This document shows positions 26,988 to 36,564 of a stretch of DNA of 64,000 nt, in pieces. Position numbers and translations under genes: made by a program. The first letter of the stretch is position 1, and the number at the start of each line of letters is the position of its first letter. This stretch comes from Flavobacterium sp. N1736. Lineage in GTDB: Bacteria > Bacteroidota > Bacteroidia > Flavobacteriales > Flavobacteriaceae. The notes under the pieces were generated by a model. It ran no database searches, was not told where the DNA came from, and saw only the letters and a program-made list of their open reading frames with translations. The stretch covers positions 4,402,001 through 4,466,000 of the forward strand of contig NZ_CP109994.1 in the NCBI RefSeq assembly GCF_025947065.1. The letters are read 5' to 3'.

Positions 26988-29675
26988 ATGAACAAAATAC
27001 TTTGTTTTGCAGCCATTTTATTGACTTCTGTTTCCTTTTCTCAAAGTCTTCGTTTTGATGGTTTTATTCAGGATGGACAAAAAAATCCGCTGGAAATGGC
27101 GAATATCATGGCTGTAAATACGGCTACAAAAGCAATGGATTCTTATGGGATTACTAATGATAAAGGAAAATTTCAGCTGACTTTAAAACCCAATACAGCG
27201 TATTCGATCAAAGTGAGTTATCTTGGTATGAAATCGAAAGAAATCGCTATTTCGACCAAAACTGAAAATATTGTTCAAAACATTGTTATGGACGATGTTG
27301 GAATTGAACTTGAAGGTGTAGAAATCGTGCGCGAAATGCCTGTTTCGATAAGCGGTGATACTATTGTTTATAATGCTGATTCGTTTAAATCAGGAACAGA
27401 AAAAAAACTGGAAGATGTACTAAAAAAACTTCCGGGCGTTGAGGTAAATGCCGATGGTGAGATTGAAGTTGAAGGAAAAAAAGTAAGCAAATTAATGGTT
27501 GAAGGCAAAGATTTTTTTGACGGAGACACAAAACTTGGCGTAAAAAATATTCCTGCTGATGCGATCGATAAAATTCAGGTTTTAAGAAATTACAACGAAG
27601 TTGGCGCTTTAAAAGGTTTAGAAAACGATCAGGATAATGTGGCGATGAATATTAAACTGAAAGAAGGCAAAAAGAACTTTTGGTTTGGCGATGTTACAGC
27701 CGGAACCGGAGTTGGAGAACTCGACAGCCGTTATATTATTAACCCAAAATTGTTTTATTACAGCCCTAAATACAGTATTAATTTAATCACCAATTTTAAT
27801 AATATTGGTGAATTACCGCTTACCGCGCAGGATTATTTTAAGTTTACCGGCGGATTTAAAAGCCTGATGAAAAAAGGCGGAAGCAATTTTAATATTTCAT
27901 CAAATGATATTGGAATTTCGCTTTTAAGAAACAATCGCGCCAAGGAAATTGAGACAAAATTTGGAGCGACAAACTTTGCTTATTCCATTACAAAATCCTG
28001 GAATATTAGCGGTTTTGGAATTCTTTCGACATCAAAAACAGATCTGGAAACGAAGTCTCAAACCACGATTTTAGATTCTGGAGATCAGCAAAAACGTGAT
28101 GAATTAACACATCAAAAAAATAATCTGGGTCTTTTTAAACTGAGTTCGACTTATAAACCAAATGATAGATTTCAATTTGATTATGACATCTTAACAAAAT
28201 TATCAAAACAAAATGAAGACACGGATTTGCTTCGTGAATCTGTTGTTGATAATGTTTCGAATACAGAAACTATTTTAACGAATAAAAAGCAAGATCCAAC
28301 ATCTGTAAATCAAAATTTGAGTTTGTATTATACACAAAGCACTAAAAATATTTTTGCTTTTGAAATACAGCATTTATATCAGGACGAAAATCCGTTTTAT
28401 AATGCTAATTTAAGAACTCAGCCTTTTGTTTTGTCGGGCTATACACCAAATCAGAATAGAAATGATTTAAATCAGGATCGGTTTGTAAAGACCAATAAAA
28501 TCGATGCCAAACTCGATTACTATTATATGGTAACGCCAAAAAGCAATATCAACATTACATTAGGAAATACGTATTCATACCAAAATTTTAATTCTCATAT
28601 GTTTCAAATTTTAGATAACGGAGATCGAAATGATCTGAATACGCCGGAAAACAATAATCAGGTAAACTATAATTTTGATGATGTGTTTTTGGGATTTCAC
28701 TACAAAATATTGACGGGAAAATTTACTCTGACGCCAGGTTTCAGCGTGCATTCGTATGCGATGAAAAACACGCAATTAGGAACAGATTATTCGCAGAATT
28801 TCACAAAAATACTGCCGGACTTTTTTGCTCTTTATCAAATTAAAAAAGCAGAAACGCTGACTTATAATTTTTCTTTGACAAACGATTTTACAGATATTAA
28901 TCAATTGGCAGCAGGTTATGTTCTGTCTGATTACAGTAGTTTGTTTAGAGGAAATCGTTTATTGGAAAATGCGACTTCGCAAGTGCATACACTTCGATAT
29001 TTTAAATATAATATGTTTAATTTTGAAAATATTTTTGCCAATGCAACATATACAAAAAAAGTCGATGCCATAAAAACGGCAGCAGAATTTACCGGAATTA
29101 ACCAATCATCGGTACCTTATAATTCTAATTTGGCAGACGAAACTTTCTCCGGAATGGGAAATTACGGACGTTCATTTTTAAAGAATTATAAAGCCTCTGT
29201 AAATGCAAGTTTCAATTGGTCAAAATTCAATAACATTCAAAATAAAGAATTGGCTACAACAGAAAGTTTTGTGCAGAGTTACACTGTAAAAGCTTCGACA
29301 AATTACAAAAACTTACCGAATATTGAATTTGGATACAATGCATTAATCAACAAATACAGCGGTTCAACCTATTTTACAGATAAGCCTTTTGCACGATTAG
29401 ATTATTACTTTTTAAACAGTTTTTCGTTTGTTTCTGAATATGAGTTTTACCATTATTATAACGGCAATAAAACCGTCGATAACGAATATGATTTTTTAAG
29501 CGCAAGTTTAATTTATCAGAAAAAAGAGAGTAAATGGGAATATAAAATTTCGGCAACAAATCTGTTAAATACAAAGTATCTTAATGATGACAGCTTCTCA
29601 CAATTTTCTACGAGAGTTTCACAATATACCGTTCAGCCGCGCTACATTATCTTTTCTATGAAGTATAATTTGTAG
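26988..29675 (+). CDS. TonB-dependent-receptor-like outer-membrane protein
   Basis: The protein (895 aa) has a signal peptide (NKILCFAAILLTSVSFSQ), a CarboxypepD_reg-like domain (about 22-100), a plug-like segment (LEDVLKKLPGVEVNADGEI...VEGKDFFDGDTKLG) and a large beta-barrel ending in QYTVQPRYIIFSMKYNL. I use ATG 26988; the preceding in-frame TTG is less likely. It forms an operon with the GLPGLI gene. The substrate is unknown. Confidence 0.88.
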   Translation: MNKILCFAAILLTSVSFSQSLRFDGFIQDGQKNPLEMANIMAVNTATKAMDSYGITNDKGKFQLTLKPNTAYSIKVSYLGMKSKEIAISTKTENIVQNIVMDDVGIELEGVEIVREMPVSISGDTIVYNADSFKSGTEKKLEDVLKKLPGVEVNADGEIEVEGKKVSKLMVEGKDFFDGDTKLGVKNIPADAIDKIQVLRNYNEVGALKGLENDQDNVAMNIKLKEGKKNFWFGDVTAGTGVGELDSRYIINPKLFYYSPKYSINLITNFNNIGELPLTAQDYFKFTGGFKSLMKKGGSNFNISSNDIGISLLRNNRAKEIETKFGATNFAYSITKSWNISGFGILSTSKTDLETKSQTTILDSGDQQKRDELTHQKNNLGLFKLSSTYKPNDRFQFDYDILTKLSKQNEDTDLLRESVVDNVSNTETILTNKKQDPTSVNQNLSLYYTQSTKNIFAFEIQHLYQDENPFYNANLRTQPFVLSGYTPNQNRNDLNQDRFVKTNKIDAKLDYYYMVTPKSNINITLGNTYSYQNFNSHMFQILDNGDRNDLNTPENNNQVNYNFDDVFLGFHYKILTGKFTLTPGFSVHSYAMKNTQLGTDYSQNFTKILPDFFALYQIKKAETLTYNFSLTNDFTDINQLAAGYVLSDYSSLFRGNRLLENATSQVHTLRYFKYNMFNFENIFANATYTKKVDAIKTAAEFTGINQSSVPYNSNLADETFSGMGNYGRSFLKNYKASVNASFNWSKFNNIQNKELATTESFVQSYTVKASTNYKNLPNIEFGYNALINKYSGSTYFTDKPFARLDYYFLNSFSFVSEYEFYHYYNGNKTVDNEYDFLSASLIYQKKESKWEYKISATNLLNTKYLNDDSFSQFSTRVSQYTVQPRYIIFSMKYNL

Positions 29676-29766
29676 CATTTTAAGTATCAATTTTAGATTT
29701 AACGTATTTGATTTCCATAATAATCGAATATCTTTACGCATAATATTAACCGCCAAAAATTAAATT

Positions 29767-32004
29767 ATGCGCAATTTTATATGGAGTTTCTTAGTGTCTT
29801 TTTGTATAATATTTTCTTCTTTTTCTCAAACAAAAACAATAGAAAAAGGAACTTATATTTCTACCAATAAAGGACAAAAAATAAAATTAAACCTATTAGA
29901 AGATAATAAATACGAACTGGTTTTTTATACCGGCGAATACAAAATTAAGGGAGATTCGTTATTGTTTTTTCAAAAAGCAAAAGCAGAAAGCGCTTTTAAT
30001 GTTGTTTTCAATAAAGGTAAAAAATCAGACAAAGTAAAAATCAAGTTTATAGATCCCTCTTATTATGCCTTTTATATAGGTACACAAAATGGTTCTGAGC
30101 CTGTTCAATATCAAAAAATTACTGATATTAGAACAAAAACAGATCCTGATTGGAAAGATCTGGATGTTGAATTTGAAATTGACAGAGCAGATTACGTATA
30201 CTTTGTTTATGAAGGATATGAAACCGAAAGCCAGCTTTCGAAATTTGCTTTGCCAAAAGATGTTTCAGAAGTGACCGTAAAATACGAACTGGATGTTTTG
30301 GGCGATTTAAATATTGCAGGATTTTTGGACAAAAAAACAAACGAACTTAGAGTTTCTGAACAGGGAGGAAAAAATCCGTTAGTGTTTGTAAACGAAAAAG
30401 ATGCTCAGCCGGAGAATACCACTTCAAAAGTTACGCCTCTTGAAAACGAAAAAATTTCAAAATGGACTTATCCCGGAAAAGAACCTTTGGTCGCAGATGA
30501 TTTTGGAACAACAGATGTAACCGTAGATACTACCGCAATCGCATATCCGGTCTCTACATTTGATTTTAAATTTAAAATTGAAAACAATTTAAAAAGTGCG
30601 CTTGCAACAACAAAAACAGCAAAAAATAAATTTTTAGTTGTAAGTGTAGACAATAAAAATCCTAATGCTAAAGCTGATTTTAATGCTTTTTTGAAAGATA
30701 CGGAAGCACAAGTTGGTTACAGCATGTACAACGGTTATGATGCCCAATTTGATGTTTTTAACTATTATCCGGCTACAGCCGATGATAAAAAATGGTTGAA
30801 AACAAATAAAATTGCAGATGATCCAAGTGTCGTTGTTTTAAATAGTGATGGCGATATTTTAGCTACTGCAAAAGCTAGTTTATTAGACAAAAAATCAGAG
30901 TTAAGTTATTATGATAGTTTCTATAAGAGTTTACAAATAACAGATGCATTCTACGCATTTAATAAAGTACAGAAAAATAAAAAAGCATCAGATGCTGATT
31001 TAGTTTCGGCTTTTTATAAAGCAGCTGCAACCGAATTGCCTTATGATTATCATTACGAAGAAGATTCAACGTATGCTAATGATGTTACCTATTTTAAATA
31101 TACTAAGGTTGGTTTAAATAAAAAAGAGGTTTCTCAAATTTGGAAAAAGTTAATCGAAGCACATCAAAAAGATACAAAACCAAACCGATATTTAGTAGAA
31201 ACTATTTTGAAAGAAATTAAAAATCAAGGTTTTTACAAACATTTTTTTAATGAAGACAGAATATTAAATGATACTGATTTTCTTGCCATTGATTATTTGC
31301 TAAAGCATTATGATGCGATACAAATAATGAATACAGAAAATGAACAAGGCGAAGCAATTGCGATGTATATGGGCAGTTTAAGTACTGAAATCTCATCATC
31401 ATTACAGCAAAACACTTATATTTCGCAAGAAGGTATTGAGGGAAGTGCAAATCAGGATAAAATAATTAGTGTTTACAAAAAACTGATCGCTTCCGGAAAA
31501 GGCGATTACGATTGTTACAAAAATTATTTTACTTTTTTAACAACAGAAAGTGAGAAAAGTAACGACGATACGGCTCTTATAAAAGAATTTAATGCTTATT
31601 TTGAGAAATTTTTATCTACTGAAAAAGGAAATGCAATTCAGCGATTAGATGAAATGTACGCTACAATTAATCCTGAATTTGAGTACAATTACGGAGGCTG
31701 GAATGCTTTTAAAGAATATCATTCTAATTTAGCGAATTCTGTGGCTTGGCAGGTAACATTAAAACCTGAAAACGCGAGTTACATAAAAGCGGCTATAAAT
31801 TGGTCTGAATACAGTTTGGTTATAACTAAAAACAATCCTTATTATTTAGATACTTTGGGTCAGTTGTATTATAAAGACGGACAAAAAGAAAAAGCAATTG
31901 CAACGCAAACGCTGGCAGTAAAGTTTTTAGATAAAAATATTGAAGAACAAACCGCTATGGAAATTCGAGAAACATTAACCAAAATGCAAAACGGAACTTA
32001 TTAG
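29767..32004 (+). CDS. exported protein with thioredoxin-like and TPR-like regions
   Basis: The 745-aa protein begins with a signal peptide (ending FSSFSQ), followed by a beta-rich region (about 25-270). A thioredoxin-fold-like segment follows (about 285-400, FLVVSVDNKNPNAKADFNAF...VVVLNSDGDILA) without a CxxC pair, then helical repeats ending in a TPR-like unit (YLDTLGQLYYKDGQKEKAI). No specific family is recognised. It is followed by a strong palindromic terminator. Confidence 0.7.
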   Translation: MRNFIWSFLVSFCIIFSSFSQTKTIEKGTYISTNKGQKIKLNLLEDNKYELVFYTGEYKIKGDSLLFFQKAKAESAFNVVFNKGKKSDKVKIKFIDPSYYAFYIGTQNGSEPVQYQKITDIRTKTDPDWKDLDVEFEIDRADYVYFVYEGYETESQLSKFALPKDVSEVTVKYELDVLGDLNIAGFLDKKTNELRVSEQGGKNPLVFVNEKDAQPENTTSKVTPLENEKISKWTYPGKEPLVADDFGTTDVTVDTTAIAYPVSTFDFKFKIENNLKSALATTKTAKNKFLVVSVDNKNPNAKADFNAFLKDTEAQVGYSMYNGYDAQFDVFNYYPATADDKKWLKTNKIADDPSVVVLNSDGDILATAKASLLDKKSELSYYDSFYKSLQITDAFYAFNKVQKNKKASDADLVSAFYKAAATELPYDYHYEEDSTYANDVTYFKYTKVGLNKKEVSQIWKKLIEAHQKDTKPNRYLVETILKEIKNQGFYKHFFNEDRILNDTDFLAIDYLLKHYDAIQIMNTENEQGEAIAMYMGSLSTEISSSLQQNTYISQEGIEGSANQDKIISVYKKLIASGKGDYDCYKNYFTFLTTESEKSNDDTALIKEFNAYFEKFLSTEKGNAIQRLDEMYATINPEFEYNYGGWNAFKEYHSNLANSVAWQVTLKPENASYIKAAINWSEYSLVITKNNPYYLDTLGQLYYKDGQKEKAIATQTLAVKFLDKNIEEQTAMEIRETLTKMQNGTY

Positions 32005-32025
32005 TAATTCTTTTTTATAAATAGT

Positions 32026-32067
32026 AAACCCGACAGATTTTAAAATCTGTCGGGTTTCTTTTTTTTA
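32026..32067. terminator. terminator made of a 15-bp palindrome
   Basis: AAACCCGACAGATTT pairs with AAATCTGTCGGGTTT across a 2-nt loop, then CTTTTTTTTATTTTTTA. It lies between convergent genes. Its sequence type recurs at 58032. Confidence 0.85.
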
Positions 32068-33843
32068 TTTTTTAATGCCAACCATAACTTTTATCTGGTA
32101 ATTTTCTAATATTTTTTTCTTGTTTTTAATCTTACCATTCGCATTTATATACGTTAATAAAATAGTATACTTGGAGTTGTCGATTTTTTGTTCAATTTTT
32201 TTAGTCGAATTAGAATAATCATTTTTAAAACTTGAAGTTGCATTGACAAAATCATTTATTTTAAGAGGAATTATTTCCTGATTGATCTGTAAATCCTGAC
32301 CATAATCTTTCTCTTTTGATTGTATTGAATACGATACATTATTTATATCGATACAGTTATTACATTCAAAAGCATTGTTTTTAGATAAAGTAAATGTAAA
32401 ATCATAGCCATGAATGTTTTCTACGGCATCATCATTGTTTTCGTAGAAATAATAATTAAAAGAATCATTTAAATCTTCTTTTCTGTCGTATTCAGATCTG
32501 TATTCAAACCCTAGGCTTTTCATAATTTCACCCGAACCAGGATCTTTGTCTTGTTTATAAAGAGCGTCTAATTTCTTGTGAGCGTAAGGAAGCAGAACTT
32601 CAAAACCATAATTGCGTTCTAAAAAATCTACAATACTGCTTAATTCCTGTTCTTCTTCAAACGTTAGTTTTGTACCATCCGTCTTCTGCATATAATTTTC
32701 AAAACGAGATAACTGACTGTATTTTGAAACAGAATTAGCGCTTTGCGGACCAACAATAGAAAACAATCCCGCCAAACACATACTTATAGGAATGAATTTT
32801 ATTTTAGGATGTTTTTGAATTAAAAAATACCCAACAACAACCGCAAGCCAAATCGACAATAGTAAAACGTAATAACGCTCATGCGTAAATCCGTAAAGAT
32901 TAATTCGGTATAAAATCGCCCAAAATAACAATCCCAATAATGGAATTAATAAATAGTAAAACCAGCGATTGAATGTTCGCATCCAGAGATTTCCGTTTTC
33001 ATTTGCAATAGGATGAACCAGTAAAAAAGAAAGAATTCCGGTAATAGCAAAGGCTAAAACAAGATAAGAAACCCAGCCAATAGGCAACGAAAGCGTAACA
33101 AGTATTTTAGCTTCATAACAAATCAAAATCACCAGATAAAGACTTATTAAAGGCAATAAAACATATTGTGTAAAATTTTTAAGTCCTTTTGGGTAATTTA
33201 ACTGAAGAGGAATTTCATCATTATTAATCTCAGGAACACCGTTTAAGAAGAAAATAGTATTGAAAATTCCAGTAATACTGAAAAAGATATAGAGATAAAT
33301 ATTATTGTAAAACTCAAAATTAAATAGTTTTTCGACAGCTAAAATAGCCAAAGCCAAACCACAATACAAAACAATGCTATATAAACCAGAGGTTAAAATT
33401 CTAATGAAAAGCTGTTTGTTGAATTCCCAAAATTCTTCCTGATTGTATTTTTTTGGTAAAAAAGCGGCAAATGAAACCAATAAATGTAACGCGATATTGA
33501 GAACAAAAAACTGCTGAAATTCGACATCAGAAATTCTTTCCCTAAAACCAGAGATAAAAGCGACAACTAATAATCCGAGAATTAAACTTGTAGTAAATCG
33601 TAAGATTTTCTTTTTGTTCGAACTAATAAAAAACAAACTAATCGAAAGAAACAAAACGAGGCATAGAGAAGAACTCATTAAAGCTTTTTCGTAAAAATGT
33701 TTGTTGGGATTATTGTATTCTAACTCATTAAGAACAATGGCGAAAATGGTTCCTAAAATGGTTGTAATGGTTTCGAGAGGAAATCTAAAAACTGTTTTTT
33801 GTATCGCGTTTAATACGTTTTGTAAAGAAGGAAGTTTGCTCAT
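32065..33843 (-). CDS. DUF4153 multi-spanning membrane protein
   Basis: The 592-aa protein starts with MSKLPSLQNVLNAIQKTVFRFPLETITTI and has about ten hydrophobic helices up to residue 365, then a C-terminal soluble domain (about 385-590) that is charged and Tyr/Asn-rich. The first part fits DUF4153, an uncharacterised membrane family. It has no operon partner. Confidence 0.8.
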   Translation of the reverse strand: MSKLPSLQNVLNAIQKTVFRFPLETITTILGTIFAIVLNELEYNNPNKHFYEKALMSSSLCLVLFLSISLFFISSNKKKILRFTTSLILGLLVVAFISGFRERISDVEFQQFFVLNIALHLLVSFAAFLPKKYNQEEFWEFNKQLFIRILTSGLYSIVLYCGLALAILAVEKLFNFEFYNNIYLYIFFSITGIFNTIFFLNGVPEINNDEIPLQLNYPKGLKNFTQYVLLPLISLYLVILICYEAKILVTLSLPIGWVSYLVLAFAITGILSFLLVHPIANENGNLWMRTFNRWFYYLLIPLLGLLFWAILYRINLYGFTHERYYVLLLSIWLAVVVGYFLIQKHPKIKFIPISMCLAGLFSIVGPQSANSVSKYSQLSRFENYMQKTDGTKLTFEEEQELSSIVDFLERNYGFEVLLPYAHKKLDALYKQDKDPGSGEIMKSLGFEYRSEYDRKEDLNDSFNYYFYENNDDAVENIHGYDFTFTLSKNNAFECNNCIDINNVSYSIQSKEKDYGQDLQINQEIIPLKINDFVNATSSFKNDYSNSTKKIEQKIDNSKYTILLTYINANGKIKNKKKILENYQIKVMVGIKK

Positions 33844-33895
33844 TTTTGGTTGATTAATTTAGCATTAAAGAAAAGCAAATGCAATCTAATAACCA

Positions 33896-33934
33896 AATAA
33901 AAACCCCGAAGTCTAAACGAATAGAAATCGGGGT
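33896..33934 (-). terminator. intrinsic terminator of metK
   Basis: On the minus strand ACCCCGA and TCGGGGT (7 bp) enclose an 18-nt loop and are followed by TTTTTATTTGG, about 70 bp after the metK stop. Confidence 0.65.
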
Positions 33935-34001
33935 ACTATAAGTAAGATTAAAAAGAAATTGACTGAGAAGTCTAAAAATTAATAATCGTTTGAATTAAAA
34001 A

Positions 34002-35252
34002 TTAAAGTCCGAATGCAGCTTTTACTTTGTCTACAAAATCAAGTTTTTCCCAAGTAAACAATTCTACAGTAACTGTTTTTGAATGTCCGCCCGGAGCAGA
34101 AAAAGTTTTAGTTACAACTTCTGGTTTACGTCCCATGTGTCCGTAAGCAGCAGTTTCGCTGTAAATAGGATTTCTTAATTTTAAACGCTGTTCAATAAAG
34201 TAAGGACGCATATCAAATAACTCCTCTACTTTTTTAGCAATTTCACCGTTAGTTAAATTTACTTTAGAAGTTCCGTAAGTATCAATGAAAATACCCATTG
34301 GTTCAGCAACTCCAATTGCGTAAGAAACCTGTACTAAAATTTCGTCAGCTACACCAGCAGCAACTAAATTTTTAGCGATATGGCGTGTTGCATAAGCAGC
34401 ACTTCTGTCTACTTTACTTGGATCTTTTCCTGAGAAAGCACCACCACCGTGAGCACCTTTTCCACCGTAAGTATCAACAATGATTTTTCTTCCTGTTAAA
34501 CCAGTATCACCGTGAGGACCACCAATTACGAATTTTCCGGTTGGGTTAATATGGTAGTTGATTTTATCATTGAATAAATGAGCGTGCGCCGGATTTTTTG
34601 CAATGATTCTTGGAATCAAAATTTCGATAATATCTTTTTTGATTTTAGCCAGCATTGTAGCTTCTTCATCAAAATCATCGTGTTGAGTCGAGATTACAAT
34701 CGCATCAATACGAGTTGGTTTGTTATCATCGCTATATTCTAAAGTAACCTGAGATTTAGCATCCGGACGTAAATAAGTAATTTCCTTATTTTCACGTCTT
34801 AAAATTGCTAATTCCTGTAATAATTTATGAGATAAATCAAGAGCCAATGGCATGTAGTTCTCAGTTTCGTTAGTTGCGTAACCAAACATCATTCCCTGAT
34901 CTCCTGCACCTTGTTCTTCTGGCTTAGCTCTGTCTACACCTTGATTAATATCAGCAGATTGTTCGTGAATTGCTGATAAAATTCCACAAGAATTTGCCTC
35001 AAACATATACTCGCTTTTTGTATATCCAATTTTACGGATTACATCACGCGCAATTTGCTGCACATCAAGATAGGTATTCGATTTAACTTCTCCGGCCAAA
35101 ATAACCTGACCAGTTGTAACTAAAGTTTCACATGCTACTTTTGAGTCAGCATCAAATGCTAAGAAGTTATCAATTAATGCATCCGAAATTTGATCTGCAA
35201 CTTTGTCTGGATGACCTTCACTAACAGATTCTGACGTAAATAAATAAGCCAT
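34002..35252 (-). CDS. metK: S-adenosylmethionine synthetase
   Basis: The 416-aa enzyme makes SAM from methionine and ATP. Conserved motifs are [30 protein letters not shown] and the P-loop-like [16 protein letters not shown]. It supplies the effector sensed by the two SAM-I riboswitches in this window. It is transcribed away from the methionine genes, with its own promoter and a long structured 5' leader (35253-35417). Confidence 0.97.
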   Translation of the reverse strand: MAYLFTSESVSEGHPDKVADQISDALIDNFLAFDADSKVACETLVTTGQVILAGEVKSNTYLDVQQIARDVIRKIGYTKSEYMFEANSCGILSAIHEQSADINQGVDRAKPEEQGAGDQGMMFGYATNETENYMPLALDLSHKLLQELAILRRENKEITYLRPDAKSQVTLEYSDDNKPTRIDAIVISTQHDDFDEEATMLAKIKKDIIEILIPRIIAKNPAHAHLFNDKINYHINPTGKFVIGGPHGDTGLTGRKIIVDTYGGKGAHGGGAFSGKDPSKVDRSAAYATRHIAKNLVAAGVADEILVQVSYAIGVAEPMGIFIDTYGTSKVNLTNGEIAKKVEELFDMRPYFIEQRLKLRNPIYSETAAYGHMGRKPEVVTKTFSAPGGHSKTVTVELFTWEKLDFVDKVKAAFGL

Positions 35253-35295
35253 AATAATGTATTAAATTAAAATTAAGCGAGGAAAATAATTGCTG

Positions 35296-35395
35296 AAAAT
35301 GCTAAAGGAGAATTCCTGCTTTAGCATTTTTTACTACTGAAATCAATCTTTCAGTATTCATAATGAACCGTTTCATTATGAAGAGGTTGCAATCA
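35296..35395 (-). ncRNA. structured 5' leader of metK (candidate SAM-sensing RNA)
   Basis: The minus-strand leader can form three consecutive hairpins: CATAATGAA/TTCATTATG (35359-35380), ACTGAAA/TTTCAGT (35336-35355) and AAAATGCTAAAG/CTTTAGCATTTT (35296-35330). An outer AGAGG/CCTCT pairing reaches further upstream. It is not SAM-I. The pieces CTGATTGCAACC and TGCTAAAGCAGG loosely recall SAM-II elements, but I cannot confirm this. Confidence 0.45.
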
Positions 35396-35423
35396 GTTCA
35401 AATTTTTCCTCTGTATTCGGGTG

Positions 35424-35453
35424 CAAAGGTATAAAACCATTTTGATTTGCAAA
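35424..35453 (-). promoter_or_regulatory. promoter of metK
   Basis: Minus strand: TTTG (35450-35453), 18 bp, then TACCTTTG (35424-35431), a consensus Bacteroidota promoter. Transcription would start near 35417, leaving a leader of about 165 nt. Confidence 0.75.
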
Positions 35454-35500
35454 TTAAAGTTGAACTTTTTTTATTTTTCTAAACAGAAATTTAACATATC

Positions 35501-35523
35501 ATACTAATTTGATAGGCTAATAG
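35501..35523 (+). promoter_or_regulatory. candidate operator (Met/Cys regulon motif), site 1
   Basis: The 23-bp site has the TACTAA half, GATAGG and TAATAG; it matches the site at 47959-47981 at 18 of 23 positions. It lies 74 bp upstream of leader ORF 1 and overlaps a TAATTTGA promoter-like element. Confidence 0.5.
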
Positions 35524-35596
35524 AAATTATTTCTGTTTTTTGTTTGGTCAATTAAAAAATAGTTTGCAAATTTGCCTCACAAATAAAAAAGAAAAA

Positions 35597-35662
35597 ATGA
35601 AATTAACTGTTTGCAATATGTCTTGTATGATGCCGGAAGCCTCCGCAGAGACACTATTGTAG
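35597..35662 (+). CDS. Met/Cys leader peptide 1 (attenuator)
   Basis: The 21-aa ORF starts MKLTVCNMSCMM and holds four Met and two Cys, all within the first 12 codons. It ends 23 bp before a terminator. GCAGAG (35645-35650) in codons 17-18 can pair with CTCTGC of the terminator 5' arm, and TGCCGGA/TCCGCA (35631-35647) can pair with each other. This is the layout of ribosome-mediated attenuation. It is aligned with leader 3 at five of twelve positions. No gene follows directly for over 400 bp. Confidence 0.6.
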   Translation: MKLTVCNMSCMMPEASAETLL

Positions 35663-35685
35663 TTTTTTTTCAAAAATATATATAG

Positions 35686-35715
35686 AACCTCTGCAAACTG
35701 CAGAGGTTTTTTTTT
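35686..35715 (+). terminator. attenuator terminator 1
   Basis: AACCTCTGC and GCAGAGGTT form a 9-bp stem with a 5-nt loop and a 9-T tail, right after leader ORF 1. Confidence 0.85.
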
Positions 35716-36083
35716 GCTCAAAAACGAAACCAATTAAAAACCACTTTAATCAAAATAATAATCAAAGAGAAAAAGGAATAAAAAGATATAGCATTAATAG
35801 TAGGTCTTTTAATGTTTTTTGAAATTGATACAGGAAGATTTGGTTTTGTAAGATTAAGTTTCAAGTTCTAAAGTTTATAATACAACCAGGTCACAGATTA
35901 AAAGAATCAAACAGAGTAAACACAGATTTTTTAATCATTTTTCTTAATCTGTGGCTAACTTTTTTATAAAATTAAAAGGCTATTTAAAAGCCAGTAAATA
36001 CAGGGTTTTCTTCAGATTAAGAAACTTTTTAATGTTAAATGTTATTTTTTAATTTGGTGGTTCTAAAAATATTTATTATATTT
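35716..36083. other. non-coding stretch between the two attenuators
   Basis: About 370 bp without a convincing gene. A 19-codon ORF at 35811 is likely chance. An imperfect inverted repeat CACAGATTAA...TTAATCTGTG spans 35892-35953. The stretch separates terminator 1 from leader ORF 2. Confidence 0.4.
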
Positions 36084-36104
36084 ACTCTATCGAACTAGTA
36101 GAGT
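36084..36104 (-). promoter_or_regulatory. candidate operator (Met/Cys regulon motif), site 2
   Basis: On the minus strand the 21-bp site reads ACTCTACTAGTTCGATAGAG plus T. It shares CTACTA-N3-CGATAG and the following GTAA with the sulfate operon site. It has perfect 6-bp inverted ends (ACTCTA/TAGAGT) and lies 34 bp before leader ORF 2. Confidence 0.55.
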
Positions 36105-36137
36105 TTAAAAAAAGAATTAATTTTAAATAAAAAGAAA

Positions 36138-36218
36138 ATGAAAACAATAGCGAATAATATGATGGTATGCTGTGAGATGATGCAAATGTGCATCCAAATT
36201 CGTTGTTGCCAAAAGTAA
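36138..36218 (+). CDS. Met/Cys leader peptide 2 (attenuator)
   Basis: The 26-aa ORF is 42% Met plus Cys: Met at 1, 8, 9, 14, 15, 17 and Cys at 11, 12, 18, 23, 24 (for example MMVCCEMMQMC). It is followed by a terminator. CCAAAAG in its last codons (36209-36215) is complementary to CTTTTGG of the terminator 5' arm, so a ribosome reaching the stop codon would hide it and allow termination. Stalling at earlier Met/Cys codons would permit antitermination. The downstream genes are the small ORF and metY. Confidence 0.75.
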   Translation: MKTIANNMMVCCEMMQMCIQIRCCQK

Positions 36219-36251
36219 AAGAGAGAATCTTTGTTATAGTTAAACTATAAG

Positions 36252-36283
36252 CCCTTTTGGTCGCCATCCGAAAGGGTTTTTTT
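36252..36283 (+). terminator. attenuator terminator 2
   Basis: CCCTTTTGG and CCGAAAGGG form a 9-bp stem followed by TTTTTTTATTTC. The sequence is nearly the same as terminator 4 at 39607. A separate 17-nt palindrome TTATAGTTAAACTATAA (36233-36249) precedes it. Confidence 0.88.
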
Positions 36284-36308
36284 ATTTCAACATCTTAAAA
36301 TTTAAATC

Positions 36309-36494
36309 ATGAATACATTAGATATAAATACAATCGCATTTCAATATTTATTGAGAACAGGTTCTCAAAAAAATAATATTGCTGAAGAATCAATAAGCGA
36401 AGCTTTACAATATAATCCGGAACACTATATGAAAACTCAAAAATCATTACTGTTTCAGATGTATGAGCTTGAAGAAGAAGGCTCTTTTCTTTAA
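36309..36494 (+). CDS. small protein with C-terminal SLLFxMY motif (copy A)
   Basis: The 61-aa protein is acidic and mostly helical in character, with no known domain. Its C-terminus KSLLFQMYELEEEGSFL matches that of the 66-aa protein at 39719 (NSLLFLMYSKENETLFI), although the N-terminal parts differ. Both lie just downstream of a double Met/Cys attenuator and upstream of a methionine gene, so this is the first gene controlled by the attenuator. It could be a regulator or chaperone of a methionine enzyme; that is a guess. Confidence 0.6.
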   Translation: MNTLDINTIAFQYLLRTGSQKNNIAEESISEALQYNPEHYMKTQKSLLFQMYELEEEGSFL

Positions 36495-36564
36495 ATCAAT
36501 TTCAAAATTCAATTTTAATAACAATATATAATAGTAGTATAAATAACTAAAAAATTAAGAAATC

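Noticed and set aside
35811..35870. 19-codon ORF between attenuators 1 and 2
   Set aside because: Phe-rich, not Met/Cys-rich, and not followed by a terminator.
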